Origin: Vibrio sp. Isolate32
Lineage (GTDB): Bacteria; Pseudomonadota; Gammaproteobacteria; Enterobacterales; Vibrionaceae
DNA length: 64,000 nt
Reading direction: 5' to 3'
NCBI RefSeq assembly: GCF_022397955.1
Contig: NZ_JAKEUQ010000001.1
Span: 150,715-214,714, forward strand
Shown here: positions 1 to 9,764 of the stretch, piece by piece
Numbering within the stretch: position 1 is the first letter of the stretch
Layout of the letters: each line of letters opens with the position of its first letter
Notes under the pieces: generated by a model
Told to the model about the DNA's origin: nothing
Databases searched by the model: none
The model's input: only the letters and a program-made list of their open reading frames with translations
Program-made: the position numbers and the translations under genes

Positions 1-28
1 GAGAACGCCGGTTTTCGGTAGATATAAA

Positions 29-78
29 AAATCCCCGACGCTTATTAACTCTTTCAAGTTAAGTTACATCAGGGATTT
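29..78 (-). terminator. metG intrinsic terminator
   Basis: Read on the minus strand, AAATCCC and GGGATTT close a long stem that continues inward through several G-U pairs to TTAACT/AGTTAA, and a run of T follows. It lies 34 bp beyond the metG stop. Confidence 0.7.
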
Positions 79-111
79 GTCAGTGAATGCTTTATCTGAC
101 AGAGGTCAGAA

Positions 112-2172
112 TTACATTACACGCATACCAGGTTGAGCACCTTCGTGTGGTTCAAGAATCCATAGGTCGCTGCCACCAGGGCCCGCAGCTAGGATCATGC
201 CTTCAGACATACCAAACTTCATCTTACGAGGTTTTAGGTTTGCAACCATAACAGTTAGCTTGCCTTCTAGCTCTTCAGGTTTGTATGCTGACTTGATGCC
301 AGAGAATACTTGGCGAGTCTCACCACCGATGTCCAGTTGGAACTTCAGTAGCTTGTTCGCTTTTGGCACTTCTTCACAAGAGATGATACGAGCAATACGC
401 ATATCAACGGCTGCGAACGCGTCAAATTCAATCTCTTCCGCGATTGGTTCTTTATCTAGCTCAGTTTGGCTTGCTTTTTCTTTCTCAGCTTCCGCTTTCT
501 CTTTAGCTGCCATTTCTGCTGCTGCATCTCCTTTAGAAGACTCAATCATCGCTTCCACTTTCTTAGGATCAATACGGCTAAATAGCGCTTTGAACTTAGT
601 GATCTCGTGATCAGTTAGTGGAGTAGCAACGCCTTCCCACGTTAGCTCTTCGTTTAGGAAAGCTTCCGTACGAGCTGCAAGCTCTGGCATTACTGGTTTC
701 AGGTAAGCCATTAGTACGCGGAATAGGTTGATACCTACAGAAGAAACTTCTTGAAGCTCTTTCTCTTTACCTTCTGCTTTTGCAAGAACCCAAGGTGCTT
801 TTTCGTCGATGTACTGGTTCGCTTTATCTGCTAGTGCAGTGATCTCACGGATAGCACGGCTGAATTCACGCGTTTCGTATAGCTCCCCTATACGCTCAGC
901 AGCAGCAACGAATTCTTTGTAAAGCTCTGGCTCTGCAAATTCAGCAGATAGCTTGCCTTCGAAGCGCTTAGTGATGAAACCTGCGTTGCGAGAAGCTAGG
1001 TTAACAATCTTGTTTACTACGTCAGCGTTTACACGTTGAGTGAAGTCTTCAAGGTTAAGGTCAAGGTCATCGATACGGCTGTTTAGTTTCGCAGCGTAGT
1101 AGTAACGTAGACATTCTGGATCTAGGTGGTCTAGATAAGTACTTGCTTTGATGAATGTGCCTTTAGACTTCGACATCTTAGCGCCGTTTACTGTTACGTA
1201 GCCGTGTACGAATACGTTGTTTGGCTTACGGAAACCAGAACCTTCTAGCATTGCTGGCCAGAATAGGCTGTGGAAGTAAACGATGTCTTTGCCGATGAAG
1301 TGGTAAAGCTCAGCGGTGCTGTCTTTCTTCCAGTACTCGTTAAAGTCTAGATCGTCGCGCTTGTCACATAGGTTCTTGAAAGAGCCCATGTAGCCGATTG
1401 GTGCATCTAGCCATACGTAGAAGAACTTATCTTTTTCGCCTGGGATCTCGAAGCCGAAGTATGGTGCATCACGAGAGATGTCCCACTGTTGTAGACCAGA
1501 CTCGAACCACTCTTGCATTTTGTTTGCTGTTTCAGCTTGCAGTGAGCCAGAACGTGTCCACTCTTTTAGCATGCTTTCGAACTGAGGCAGGTCGAAGAAG
1601 AAGTGCTCAGAGTCTTTCATTACTGGAGTTGCGCCAGAAACCGCAGACTTAGGATCGATCAGCTCAGTTGGGCTGTATGTCTCACCACAGTTATCACAGT
1701 TATCACCGTACTGGTCTTCTGACTTACACTTAGGGCAAGTACCTTTTACGAAACGGTCCGGTAGGAACATCTCTTTCTCAGGGTCGAAAAGCTGAGAAAT
1801 AGTGCGGCTTGAAATGAAGCCGTTCTTTTTAAGTTCTAGGTAGATGTGAGAAGCCAGTTCACGGTTCTCTTCGCTGTGCGTGCTGTGGTAGTTATCAAAG
1901 CTGATATCAAAGCCAGCGAAGTCTTTTTGGTGCTCTTCACTAACAGCAGCGATCATCTCTTCTGGCGTGATACCCATCTGTTGAGCTTTAAGCATAATTG
2001 GCGTGCCGTGAGCATCGTCAGCACAGATGAAGTTTACAGTGTTGCCACGCAGACGCTGGTATCGAACCCAGATATCAGCTTGGATATGCTCAAGCATATG
2101 GCCAAGGTGAATAGAGCCGTTAGCGTACGGAAGCGCACAAGTTACCAAAAGTTGTCTTGGATCAGTTGCCAT
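112..2172 (-). CDS. metG: Methionyl-tRNA synthetase
   Basis: This cytoplasmic class I aminoacyl-tRNA synthetase attaches methionine to initiator and elongator tRNA-Met. The 686-residue protein shows the HIGH-type motif HLGH at residues 22-25, a zinc knuckle region with paired cysteines (CPKCKSED and CDNCGET) around residues 145-162, and the KMSKS loop at 332-336. A Lys/Glu/Ala-rich linker leads to a C-terminal tRNA-binding (Trbp111/EMAP-like) domain, as in the dimeric enterobacterial enzyme. It is transcribed divergently from mrp, an arrangement also known in E. coli. Length and motifs are complete, so it should be functional. Confidence 0.98.
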   Translation of the reverse strand: MATDPRQLLVTCALPYANGSIHLGHMLEHIQADIWVRYQRLRGNTVNFICADDAHGTPIMLKAQQMGITPEEMIAAVSEEHQKDFAGFDISFDNYHSTHSEENRELASHIYLELKKNGFISSRTISQLFDPEKEMFLPDRFVKGTCPKCKSEDQYGDNCDNCGETYSPTELIDPKSAVSGATPVMKDSEHFFFDLPQFESMLKEWTRSGSLQAETANKMQEWFESGLQQWDISRDAPYFGFEIPGEKDKFFYVWLDAPIGYMGSFKNLCDKRDDLDFNEYWKKDSTAELYHFIGKDIVYFHSLFWPAMLEGSGFRKPNNVFVHGYVTVNGAKMSKSKGTFIKASTYLDHLDPECLRYYYAAKLNSRIDDLDLNLEDFTQRVNADVVNKIVNLASRNAGFITKRFEGKLSAEFAEPELYKEFVAAAERIGELYETREFSRAIREITALADKANQYIDEKAPWVLAKAEGKEKELQEVSSVGINLFRVLMAYLKPVMPELAARTEAFLNEELTWEGVATPLTDHEITKFKALFSRIDPKKVEAMIESSKGDAAAEMAAKEKAEAEKEKASQTELDKEPIAEEIEFDAFAAVDMRIARIISCEEVPKANKLLKFQLDIGGETRQVFSGIKSAYKPEELEGKLTVMVANLKPRKMKFGMSEGMILAAGPGGSDLWILEPHEGAQPGMRVM

Positions 2173-2262
2173 ACTTAATAATTCGCTTTTTTGATAGGTA
2201 TAAATTTGATTGGTAATACTACTTTATAACGTGTGATACGCCAAGTTATCAGACAAAGGATT

Positions 2263-2280
2263 CCCCTAGTTTTTTAGGGG
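2263..2280. promoter_or_regulatory. Hairpin in metG/mrp divergent region
   Basis: CCCCTA and TAGGGG form a perfect 6-bp stem around a GTTTTT loop, about 50 bp before mrp and 90 bp before metG. It could fold in either leader RNA or be a protein site. No downstream T-run supports a terminator. Confidence 0.4.
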
Positions 2281-2329
2281 TTCAGTCTTCATCTCGCGGG
2301 TGATAGCATAAATAAAAAAAGGAGCCCCA

Positions 2330-3406
2330 ATGCGTAACTTTACTTCGAAGCAAGATTTCTGTTCATGGTTGAATGAGTTTGAGTCACCAATCCTCATCCC
2401 AGAGTGGGCGCTACACCAAAATATTGTCTCTGTTGATCCCCGTGGATCGTTTGTTATTACTTTGCCTTTCGCTGCGAATCAGCTTGCTGTTGATCTTGAA
2501 AATTGGATTAACGCTCAGATTGAACAAAAGCTTGTGAATGCTTTTCAATTTGAAGTGAAGGTCAAGCCGTCGGCACTTGAAACGACGGTATCAACGCCAC
2601 TCAAAGGCGTGAAGAATATTATTGCCGTCACTTCTGCCAAGGGCGGGGTGGGTAAATCAACGACCTCAGTTAACCTTGCTCTGGCTTTATCGAAGTCAGG
2701 CTCAAAAGTCGGTTTATTGGATGCGGACATCTACGGCCCATCGGTTCCTATGATGCTAGGGCAGTTAGATGCGAAGCCAGAAGTGCAAAACAATAAGTGG
2801 ATGATGCCGATCGAAGCACACGGTATTTTCACTCATTCAATTGGTTACCTTGTATCAAAAGATGACGCTGCTATTTGGCGCGGCCCTATGGCGGCAAAAG
2901 CACTGGGTCAGCTTGTGAATGAAACCGTATGGCCAGAGCTGGATTACCTTGTGATCGATATGCCACCGGGCACGGGTGATATCCAATTAACTCTATCTCA
3001 ACAAATCCCAGTAACCGGTGCAGTTGTTGTGACGACTCCTCAAGATCTAGCATTAGCAGACGCACGCAAAGGTGTCGCGATGTTCGATAAAGTGAGTGTG
3101 CCTGTAGCAGGCTTAGTTGAAAACATGAGCTACCATATATGTAGTCACTGTGGTGGGAAAGAGCATATCTTTGGCGCTGGTGGTGCAGAGGTTATGTCTG
3201 AAGAGTTCTACCTCGATATCTTAGCGCAAATCCCACTACACATTGATGTTCGCGAAGACATCGATGCGGGCTGCCCGACGGTAGTGCGCCGCCCAGACAG
3301 CGAGCACACACACCATTACCTAGAGCTCGCTGAAAATGTCGCGGCTAAAATGTTTTGGACCGGTAAAGCGCGACCAGAAGCGATCAACTTTTCTATGGTC
3401 GAATAG
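2330..3406 (+). CDS. mrp: Mrp/ApbC iron-sulfur cluster carrier ATPase
   Basis: This is a P-loop NTPase of the MinD/Mrp family that carries and transfers Fe-S clusters to apoproteins in the cytoplasm. An N-terminal MIP18-like segment (about residues 1-80) is followed by the deviant Walker A SAKGGVGKS at 102-110. The cluster-binding CxxC lies at C271/C274 (ICSHCGG). At 358 residues it matches the family length. The start has a good Shine-Dalgarno (AAGGAG) 7 bp upstream. It diverges from metG and is followed by a 276-bp gap before udk, so it is probably its own transcription unit. Confidence 0.96.
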   Translation: MRNFTSKQDFCSWLNEFESPILIPEWALHQNIVSVDPRGSFVITLPFAANQLAVDLENWINAQIEQKLVNAFQFEVKVKPSALETTVSTPLKGVKNIIAVTSAKGGVGKSTTSVNLALALSKSGSKVGLLDADIYGPSVPMMLGQLDAKPEVQNNKWMMPIEAHGIFTHSIGYLVSKDDAAIWRGPMAAKALGQLVNETVWPELDYLVIDMPPGTGDIQLTLSQQIPVTGAVVVTTPQDLALADARKGVAMFDKVSVPVAGLVENMSYHICSHCGGKEHIFGAGGAEVMSEEFYLDILAQIPLHIDVREDIDAGCPTVVRRPDSEHTHHYLELAENVAAKMFWTGKARPEAINFSMVE

Positions 3407-3682
3407 TAAGCGCGAATCTCAACGCGGTATAAATAATGAGTGGTTTAGATAAACAGCCCGTGGTTTTTGCACAACTATCGTTTTTTGGTTAGGTCGTTAG
3501 CAAGCCTGTGCAAATAGTTGGAGGCAAGTTATTTGAAAGCAAACGATTGTCTTAAGTAAATCTATTGAGATCATCAATTTGACTGCAATTTACTAAAATG
3601 GCGACTAGAATCTATGTGCTTTAGCCCCTATAATCAGGCGGTTTATCTATTCCCAACATCAAACCATATCGGGTGCAAATTA

Positions 3683-4324
3683 ATGTCTGATAATAATCAA
3701 TGTGTCATCGTAGGTATCGCTGGCGCTTCAGCTTCAGGAAAAAGTCTGATTGCTAGTACGATTTATAATGAGCTGCGCGAAAAAGTAGGCGACCATCAAA
3801 TTGGTGTTATCACTGAAGATTGCTATTATAGCGACCAAAGCCACTTGAGTATGGAAGAGCGAGTTAAAACTAACTACGATCACCCAAATGCACTAGATCA
3901 TGACCTTTTATGTGAACATCTACAGCAGTTAATGAGTGGCAACGCCGTCGAAGTTCCTGAATACAGCTACACAGAACACACACGTACTTCTGAAACGACT
4001 ACACTTACTCCAAAGAAAGTGATCATTTTAGAGGGTATTCTGCTTCTAACAGACCCGCGTCTTCGTAAACTAATGCACGCAAGTGTGTTTATGGATACAC
4101 CATTAGACATCTGTCTACTACGCCGTGTTAAGCGTGATGTAGAAGAGCGCGGTCGTACAATGGACACTGTACTTAAGCAATACCAAGAAACAGTACGTCC
4201 AATGTTTATGCAGTTTATCGAGCCTTCAAAACAACATGCAGACATCATTGTTCCTCGTGGTGGTAAAAACCGTATTGCGATTGATGTGCTAAAAGCGCAC
4301 ATTGCGAAGTTGTTGAAGTCATAA
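3683..4324 (+). CDS. udk: Uridine kinase
   Basis: Uridine/cytidine kinase phosphorylates uridine and cytidine to UMP and CMP in pyrimidine salvage. The P-loop GASASGKS is at residues 14-21 and the substrate-binding region DCYY and the RRxxRD segment follow. The open frame extends upstream to 3614, but a TATAAT hexamer at 3629-3634 lies inside that extension and family proteins begin near MSDNNQ, so I place the start at 3683 (213 aa). Two hairpins followed by T-runs come after the stop. The gene precedes an AsmA-family gene, a common order in Vibrio. Confidence 0.96.
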   Translation: MSDNNQCVIVGIAGASASGKSLIASTIYNELREKVGDHQIGVITEDCYYSDQSHLSMEERVKTNYDHPNALDHDLLCEHLQQLMSGNAVEVPEYSYTEHTRTSETTTLTPKKVIILEGILLLTDPRLRKLMHASVFMDTPLDICLLRRVKRDVEERGRTMDTVLKQYQETVRPMFMQFIEPSKQHADIIVPRGGKNRIAIDVLKAHIAKLLKS

Positions 4325-4338
4325 TCGAATAAAATTTT

Positions 4339-4367
4339 GCTTAAGTGATTCACTTAGCTTTATTTTT
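4339..4367 (+). terminator. udk terminator, first hairpin
   Basis: TAAGTG/CACTTA stem, closed by GC pairs, with a 3-nt loop and followed by a T-rich tract, 14 bp after the udk stop. Confidence 0.6.
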
Positions 4368-4377
4368 TACCGAATCA

Positions 4378-4406
4378 GTGGCACTTTTATAGTGCCACTT
4401 TCTTTT
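4378..4406 (+). terminator. udk terminator, second hairpin
   Basis: GTGGCAC/GTGCCAC 7-bp stem followed by TTTCTTTT. It is the second of two hairpins in tandem between udk and the AsmA-family gene. Confidence 0.75.
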
Positions 4407-4430
4407 GGAATCTAAGCAAGGAATATGCGG

Positions 4431-6557
4431 ATGAAGAAACTACTCATTTTCATAGCTGTACCAGTGTTTGTTGTCGTTGCAGCAATTTTGGCACTAGTGC
4501 TGTTAGTGAATCCCAATCAATTTAAGCCATTAATTGTCGAACAAGCCCAAAAACACACTGGCCTAAAGCTCGTGATTGAGGGTGATATCAGCTGGCAATT
4601 CTTCCCATCCATTGGCTTTGAACTTGGACAAACTGAATTACGTAATCCAGAAGGGTTCACCCAACCAAATCTATTCAAGGTCGATACGGTTGGTGTTGAT
4701 GTTTCGGTTACTCCGCTATTTAGCAACCAACTAGAGATTGGCAACATTACTCTAGATGGTGCAGAATTCTATTTAGAAACGCTTAAAGATGGTCGCAAGA
4801 ACATTGATGTACTAACGCAAGCGTCTGCGCCTCAAGAATCTGAGCCTGCAGCAGACACAAGCTCTGAATCCGCGCCTGCACCTCAAGAGCAAACTACCAC
4901 AGATACATCGGGTTGGACGATCAACCTTGCAGGTGTCACTGTATCAAATGCATTGTTTGAAATGGACGACAAGCAAGCGGGTTCATTCACTAAGCTCTAC
5001 GATGTGTCTTTGAACCTTTCTGAGTTTGCCGTTGATACATGGACAACCGCGACATTTGCGGCTTCTGGTGAAAACAACCAACAGAAGTTTTCAGCGGAGG
5101 GCAGTGCCGAATTCAAATTAGCTGAAGGCTTTGCAAGTTACGCACTTCGTAACATTGATTTAAACGCTAAGTTTAATGACCCTGCGACGTCAATTGACTC
5201 GGCAAAGGTTGGTTTAGATACGTTTGAGTTCGATAAGGTTAACCAACTGACTTACGCTGTGGTTGGTAAAGCTGCTGGTCTAGATTTAGACCTGAAAGGT
5301 GGCGGTGAGTTGACGGTTGATAAAGCCATTTCAAAAGTGACACTGAACAAATTAACGTTAGTCTCAACATTCAAAGGAGACACGCTTCCTCAGTCTCCAA
5401 TGAAAGTCGATATGCTGTCTGATTTAAGCTTCGATCTTAACAAGAGCCACCTGAGCTTTGTGTTAGAGAAGCTACAAGCTAGCGCTATTGCATTAGACGG
5501 TAAAGCAGACGTAACCCTATCTGAAATACCAAAGGTTCGTTTCTCTCTTCATAGTCCGAATATTGATTTAGACGAGTTCCTAGGCTTAGGCAATACAACA
5601 GAAATAGCGAGCACAGCTCCTTCTGGTTCTGCTGGTGGCTCAACGTCAAACTCCGGTAGTTCAACTTCTGCTAAAGAAATAGAACCTGATCTGTCGGCTC
5701 TTAAAACGTTAGACGTGAAAGGTGACATCACGATTGATAAGTTCAAGGCGAACAACGCGAAGATGCAGAATGTTAAAACGGCATTTTCGGTTAACCGTGG
5801 TATCGCAGAACTAACCTCATTCACATCGAATCTTTACCAAGGTTCTATTTCTGCTACTGCTAAGCTAGACGCTCGTAAAACACCAGCGACTTACTCAGCT
5901 AAGAAGAAAATCAAAGGTGTGAAAGTACAACCGTTACTGGTTGATGTTGCGAACAATGATATGCTGGAAGGTACGGGTAATATTGATGTTAACGTGAAAG
6001 GTAAGAGCCTAACTCCAACAGGTATTAAGAAAAACTTGGTCGGTACTATCGCGATTAACTTTGAAGATGGTGCAGTTAACGGCATCAACGTAGCTCAACT
6101 GATTCGTGAGAATTACGCGAAGATCAAAGGCGAAAAAGTTGAAAATACAAATGAAGCTCAAAAAACGGACTTCAGTGCAATGAAAGCGACGCTGAAGATC
6201 GACAAAGGTTGGGTTTCAACAAACGACTTATCTGCACAGTCACCACTGTTACGTGTGACAGGTCAAGGTAAAGCAAACTTCATCAATGAAACGGTCGATT
6301 TCCTTGTGCGTACATCAATTGTGGGTTCACTTGAAGGTCAGGGCGGTAAGAGCATTGATGACCTGAAAGATGTGACTATCCCAATTAAGGTAACTGGCCA
6401 GTGGGCTGACCCGAAATTTGCACTTGTTTTTGATGATGTGTTGAAACAGAAAGCACAGAAAGAAATTGATCGTGGTGTGAACAAGCTAACGGACAAGATC
6501 AAAGATGAGAAAACCAAAGAAGCCGTTGATGGTTTATTGAAAGGTTTCTTTAACTAA
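4431..6557 (+). CDS. asmA: AsmA family protein
   Basis: AsmA-like proteins are inner-membrane-anchored with a large periplasmic domain, and are linked to outer-membrane biogenesis and probably lipid transport between membranes. The protein opens with an uncleaved hydrophobic helix (MKKLLIFIAVPVFVVV), followed by repeated beta-rich AsmA segments and a conserved C-terminal AsmA domain (about residues 500-660). Two Ser/Ala/Gly-rich linkers (near 140-160 and 395-415) separate the parts. The frame also has an ATG at 4425, but AAGGA at 4418-4422 is correctly spaced for 4431. The symbol is by family resemblance; exact paralogue assignment is less certain. Confidence 0.88.
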   Translation: MKKLLIFIAVPVFVVVAAILALVLLVNPNQFKPLIVEQAQKHTGLKLVIEGDISWQFFPSIGFELGQTELRNPEGFTQPNLFKVDTVGVDVSVTPLFSNQLEIGNITLDGAEFYLETLKDGRKNIDVLTQASAPQESEPAADTSSESAPAPQEQTTTDTSGWTINLAGVTVSNALFEMDDKQAGSFTKLYDVSLNLSEFAVDTWTTATFAASGENNQQKFSAEGSAEFKLAEGFASYALRNIDLNAKFNDPATSIDSAKVGLDTFEFDKVNQLTYAVVGKAAGLDLDLKGGGELTVDKAISKVTLNKLTLVSTFKGDTLPQSPMKVDMLSDLSFDLNKSHLSFVLEKLQASAIALDGKADVTLSEIPKVRFSLHSPNIDLDEFLGLGNTTEIASTAPSGSAGGSTSNSGSSTSAKEIEPDLSALKTLDVKGDITIDKFKANNAKMQNVKTAFSVNRGIAELTSFTSNLYQGSISATAKLDARKTPATYSAKKKIKGVKVQPLLVDVANNDMLEGTGNIDVNVKGKSLTPTGIKKNLVGTIAINFEDGAVNGINVAQLIRENYAKIKGEKVENTNEAQKTDFSAMKATLKIDKGWVSTNDLSAQSPLLRVTGQGKANFINETVDFLVRTSIVGSLEGQGGKSIDDLKDVTIPIKVTGQWADPKFALVFDDVLKQKAQKEIDRGVNKLTDKIKDEKTKEAVDGLLKGFFN

Positions 6558-6581
6558 ACGTTTTTAACTCGTATATAAAAG

Positions 6582-6618
6582 AAGCGCCATTCCTGTTGTA
6601 GGAGTGGCGCTTTTTGTT
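6582..6618 (+). terminator. Terminator after asmA
   Basis: AAGCGCCATTCCT pairs with AGGAGTGGCGCTT (one wobble) and is followed by TTTTG. It may also slow minus-strand transcription coming from the adenosyltransferase gene. Confidence 0.8.
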
Positions 6619-6660
6619 TGGGTGTAATTTTCAGTTTACTGAGGAGAGAGCTAACCGTTC

Positions 6661-7266
6661 TTACCAATCCACGCCTTGAAGCGCTTTTACACCAGACTCG
6701 AAAGCGTGTTTAACGTTACGAACTTCAGACACGGTATCGGCCATGTCCGTTAAAGTGCGGTGTGCTCCACGGCCAGTAATGATCACGGATTGCATTTTCG
6801 GACGGTTATTCAGCGCTTCTACCACTTCATCCAGTTCAATGTAGCCGTAACTCACCATGTAAGTCAGTTCATCAAACAGAATCACATCAATCGACTCATC
6901 GGCTAGCATGCGTTGGCACTCTTTCCACACGCGCTGTGCAGCTTCGATATCTTGAGCCTTGTTTTGAGTTTCCCAAGTAAAGCCAGTACCCATCACTTGG
7001 AACTCTACATCGAGCTTTTGGAGAACGTTCTTTTCGCCGTTATCCCAAGTTCCTTTTACAAACTGAGCAACGGCACACTTCTTACCATGGCCGACTGCAC
7101 GTGTAATCGTACCAAAACCGGATGTTGATTTTCCTTTACCGTTACCAGTGATGACCAGCAATAGACCCTTTACTTCTTGTGCTGCAGCGACACGAGCATC
7201 GACTTGTTCTTTTACTTTCTGTTGTCTTGCTTTGTGGCGTTGTTCTTTGTTGTCTTCAGTCGACAT
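6661..7266 (-). CDS. cobO: Cob(I)yrinic acid a,c-diamide adenosyltransferase
   Basis: CobO/BtuR/CobA-type enzyme transfers the 5'-deoxyadenosyl group of ATP to cob(I)alamin or its precursors, making adenosylcobalamin. The P-loop-like GNGKGKSTSGFG is near residues 40-51 and a conserved FDELTYM motif sits in the middle of the protein. The frame is open to 7329, but the homologous start is MSTEDNK at 7266 (201 aa). No corrin-ring synthesis genes are in the window, which fits a salvage role. It is convergent with asmA and divergent from the phosphatase gene. Confidence 0.93.
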   Translation of the reverse strand: MSTEDNKEQRHKARQQKVKEQVDARVAAAQEVKGLLLVITGNGKGKSTSGFGTITRAVGHGKKCAVAQFVKGTWDNGEKNVLQKLDVEFQVMGTGFTWETQNKAQDIEAAQRVWKECQRMLADESIDVILFDELTYMVSYGYIELDEVVEALNNRPKMQSVIITGRGAHRTLTDMADTVSEVRNVKHAFESGVKALQGVDW

Positions 7267-7350
7267 GACAAATCCTTTTAAGTTGTGATTGCGCCTATCA
7301 TAGCCTAACTTAACGATAGCAAAAACCATCGGAAGAACAGGTGATTAGGG

Positions 7351-7800
7351 ATGAAAAAGATACTCGTAGTTTGTATGGGGAATATTTGCCGTTCGCCAAC
7401 AGGTGAAGCGGTGCTAAGGAAGAAAGCGCAACAACTGGATATTGACGTTGTGGTTGACTCTGCAGGGACGATTGGTTTTCATCAAGGCAACCTGCCAGAC
7501 TCTCGTTCGAAATCTGCAGGAGAGAAGCGAGGCTACAGCTTTAAGGGGATTACTTCTCGTAAAGTGGTTGATAATGATTTCGAAGAATTTGACCTGATAC
7601 TTGCGGCCGATAGGGCTAATTTAGACGACTTAATGATCCTGTGTCCAACGCACTTACAATATAAACTTGCATTGTTCTTGAGTTTTGGAGAGTCGCAGTA
7701 CGAAGAGATTCCTGACCCATATTACGGAGGGGGCAACGGATTTGAGTTGGTACTGGACTTAATCGAAGAGTCTAGCGAAGCGATATTGCGTTCATTGTAG
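7351..7800 (+). CDS. Low molecular weight protein tyrosine phosphatase
   Basis: The phosphatase signature C(X)5R-S is at residues 8-15 (CMGNICRS) and the general-acid aspartate is in DPYYGG near residue 123, so both catalytic elements are present. The product is a 149-residue cytoplasmic enzyme of the Wzb/Etp/arsenate-reductase-like fold. In many bacteria such enzymes pair with a tyrosine autokinase of exopolysaccharide export, but no such kinase or polysaccharide gene is nearby, so the substrate is unknown. It may also act on other small phosphoesters. Confidence 0.9.
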   Translation: MKKILVVCMGNICRSPTGEAVLRKKAQQLDIDVVVDSAGTIGFHQGNLPDSRSKSAGEKRGYSFKGITSRKVVDNDFEEFDLILAADRANLDDLMILCPTHLQYKLALFLSFGESQYEEIPDPYYGGGNGFELVLDLIEESSEAILRSL

Positions 7801-7902
7801 TGTGTAATCACGCTGAGTACGCTTAACGTAGGTAGTATTTGAAGTAGTCATAATTCGTCCTCAATGTGTAAACACATTTTAGGACGGGACATGGATATAA
7901 AA

Positions 7903-7929
7903 AAAGGCCGACATTGAATGTCGGCCTTT
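7903..7929. terminator. Shared bidirectional terminator (phosphatase / sulP)
   Basis: Perfect 12-bp stem AAAGGCCGACAT/ATGTCGGCCTTT around a 3-nt loop, flanked by A7 on the left, so it is strongest for the minus-strand sulP transcript. It lies between two convergent genes. Confidence 0.85.
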
Positions 7930-7958
7930 CTAAATCTAACTTAAAGCTACAGCTAAGA

Positions 7959-9506
7959 TTACTTAGACATTACTTTGTAGATTGGATCTTCTGCTACGTT
8001 TGCTTCAACTAAGCTACCTGCTTTGTGCAGCATAGCAACACAGTCTTGGCTCAGGTGACGAAGGTGCAGCGTTTTACCTTGTGCAGCGTAACGCTCAGCA
8101 ATGGTATCAATTGCTTCAATAGCAGAATGGTCGGTTACGCGAGAGTTCGCGAAATCAACGATAACATCTTGTGGATCTTCATGAGCGTCAAACAACTCAA
8201 GGAAGTTTGCTGTTGAACCGAAGAAGATTGGACCGTTTACTTTATACTCTTTTGAACCGGCTTCGTTGATGCAAGTATCAGCGTAGATGTGCTTAGCATG
8301 TTGCCATGCAAACATCAGTGCAGATGCAATTACACCTACAAAAACCGCTACCGCTAGGTCAGTCATTACTGTTACAACCGTAACAAGAACGATAACGAAG
8401 AAGTCTTGCTTAGGTACACGACGTGCAAGCTTGAAGGTTGCCCACTCGAATGTACCAATTACAACCATGAACATTACACCAACTAGCGCCGCTAGCGGGA
8501 TCATTTCGATAAGTGCTGAACCGAATAGGATGAACATTAGCAATGCAACAGCAGCAACGATGCCCGATAGACGACCACGACCACCAGAGTTTACGTTGAT
8601 CATTGATTGACCAATCATCGCACAACCACCCATCGCGCCAAATACTGAACACGTTACGTTAGCCATACCTTGACCAACACATTCACGGTTAGATTGACCA
8701 CGAGTGTTTGTCATCTCGTCTAGTACTGTTAGCGTCAGTAGTGATTCGATTAGACCAATCGCTGCAAGGATCACTGCGTAAGGCAGAATGATGTATAGCG
8801 TTTCTAGGTTAAACGGCACTGCTGGAATAGAGAAGGTCGGTAGAGAGCCCGCTAGCGTTGCTGCTTCGTCGCCAGACATAGTGCGCAGGAAATCAACAAC
8901 AGTACGAGTTTCAAGATCAAGACCTACAACCAATGCCGTTACAGTTACGATAGCAACCAATGAAGATGGTACTGCTGTTGTCAGTTTTGGTAGGAAGTGG
9001 ATGATCGCCATAGTTAGTGCCACTAGGCCTAACATCAGAGTCATCTGGTCGCTTGGTAGCCAAGTTAATGCACCTGTTAGATCTGGTGCTTTGAATTGAC
9101 CAAGTTGAGCTAGGAAAATAACGATAGCTAAACCGTTCACGAAACCAATCATTACTGGGTGTGGAACGATACGGATAAATTTACCTAGCTTGAAGACACC
9201 CGCTGCAATTTGCAGAAGACCAGCTAGCATAATTGCCGCGAATAGGTATTGAACACCGTGAGTTGCAACTAGGCTTACCATTACAACAGCCATTGCGCCA
9301 GTAGCACCAGAAATCATACCTGGACGACCGCCGAAGACAGAAGTGATTAAACCTACGATGAATGCTGCGTAAAGACCAACCATTGGGTCAACGCCAGCAA
9401 CAAAGGCGAATGCTACGGCTTCAGGTACCAGAGCTAGGGCTACTGTAAGACCTGAAAGCACATCATTCTTTACAGAGTGCTTTGAAAATTGTGGGAATTC
9501 GAACAT
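7959..9506 (-). CDS. SulP family inorganic anion transporter with STAS domain
   Basis: SLC26/SulP family permeases move sulfate, bicarbonate or related anions across the inner membrane. The 515-residue protein has about 10-12 hydrophobic segments from residue 10 to about 390 with the family's conserved [19 protein letters not shown] and GGMPG-like signatures (here [14 protein letters not shown]). A C-terminal STAS domain follows (about 410-510). The marine setting and similarity to BicA-type proteins make bicarbonate plausible, but the sequence does not fix the substrate. Confidence 0.92.
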   Translation of the reverse strand: MFEFPQFSKHSVKNDVLSGLTVALALVPEAVAFAFVAGVDPMVGLYAAFIVGLITSVFGGRPGMISGATGAMAVVMVSLVATHGVQYLFAAIMLAGLLQIAAGVFKLGKFIRIVPHPVMIGFVNGLAIVIFLAQLGQFKAPDLTGALTWLPSDQMTLMLGLVALTMAIIHFLPKLTTAVPSSLVAIVTVTALVVGLDLETRTVVDFLRTMSGDEAATLAGSLPTFSIPAVPFNLETLYIILPYAVILAAIGLIESLLTLTVLDEMTNTRGQSNRECVGQGMANVTCSVFGAMGGCAMIGQSMINVNSGGRGRLSGIVAAVALLMFILFGSALIEMIPLAALVGVMFMVVIGTFEWATFKLARRVPKQDFFVIVLVTVVTVMTDLAVAVFVGVIASALMFAWQHAKHIYADTCINEAGSKEYKVNGPIFFGSTANFLELFDAHEDPQDVIVDFANSRVTDHSAIEAIDTIAERYAAQGKTLHLRHLSQDCVAMLHKAGSLVEANVAEDPIYKVMSK

Positions 9507-9703
9507 GTTTGCTCAGCTATGCTTAAGATGGATTTACCGACACGGGTGTATTGCGTAGCCAAACAGTGATGGAAAAGAGCGGCAATAGCGAAGTGTCGAA
9601 AAGATAAGTGCGCGAATGCTACCCAAAAATGTGATTAAGTTCAAGGTTGAACCTAACTTTGAGTAATATATCTGTTAATTTTTATTCGATTAGTAGATAT
9701 AAA

Positions 9704-9729
9704 AAAGGCTGCTTTAATAAGCAGCCTTT
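9704..9729 (-). terminator. rne terminator
   Basis: Perfect 11-bp stem AAAGGCTGCTT/AAGCAGCCTTT with a 4-nt loop. On the minus strand it ends in a T-run. It lies 36 bp after the rne stop. Confidence 0.85.
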
Positions 9730-9764
9730 GATTCTATTTACTGGTGATTATCTATCAATAACCA

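Noticed and set aside
8287..9099. Plus-strand frames inside the SulP gene
   Set aside because: Antisense shadows of a well-supported transporter gene with no independent evidence.
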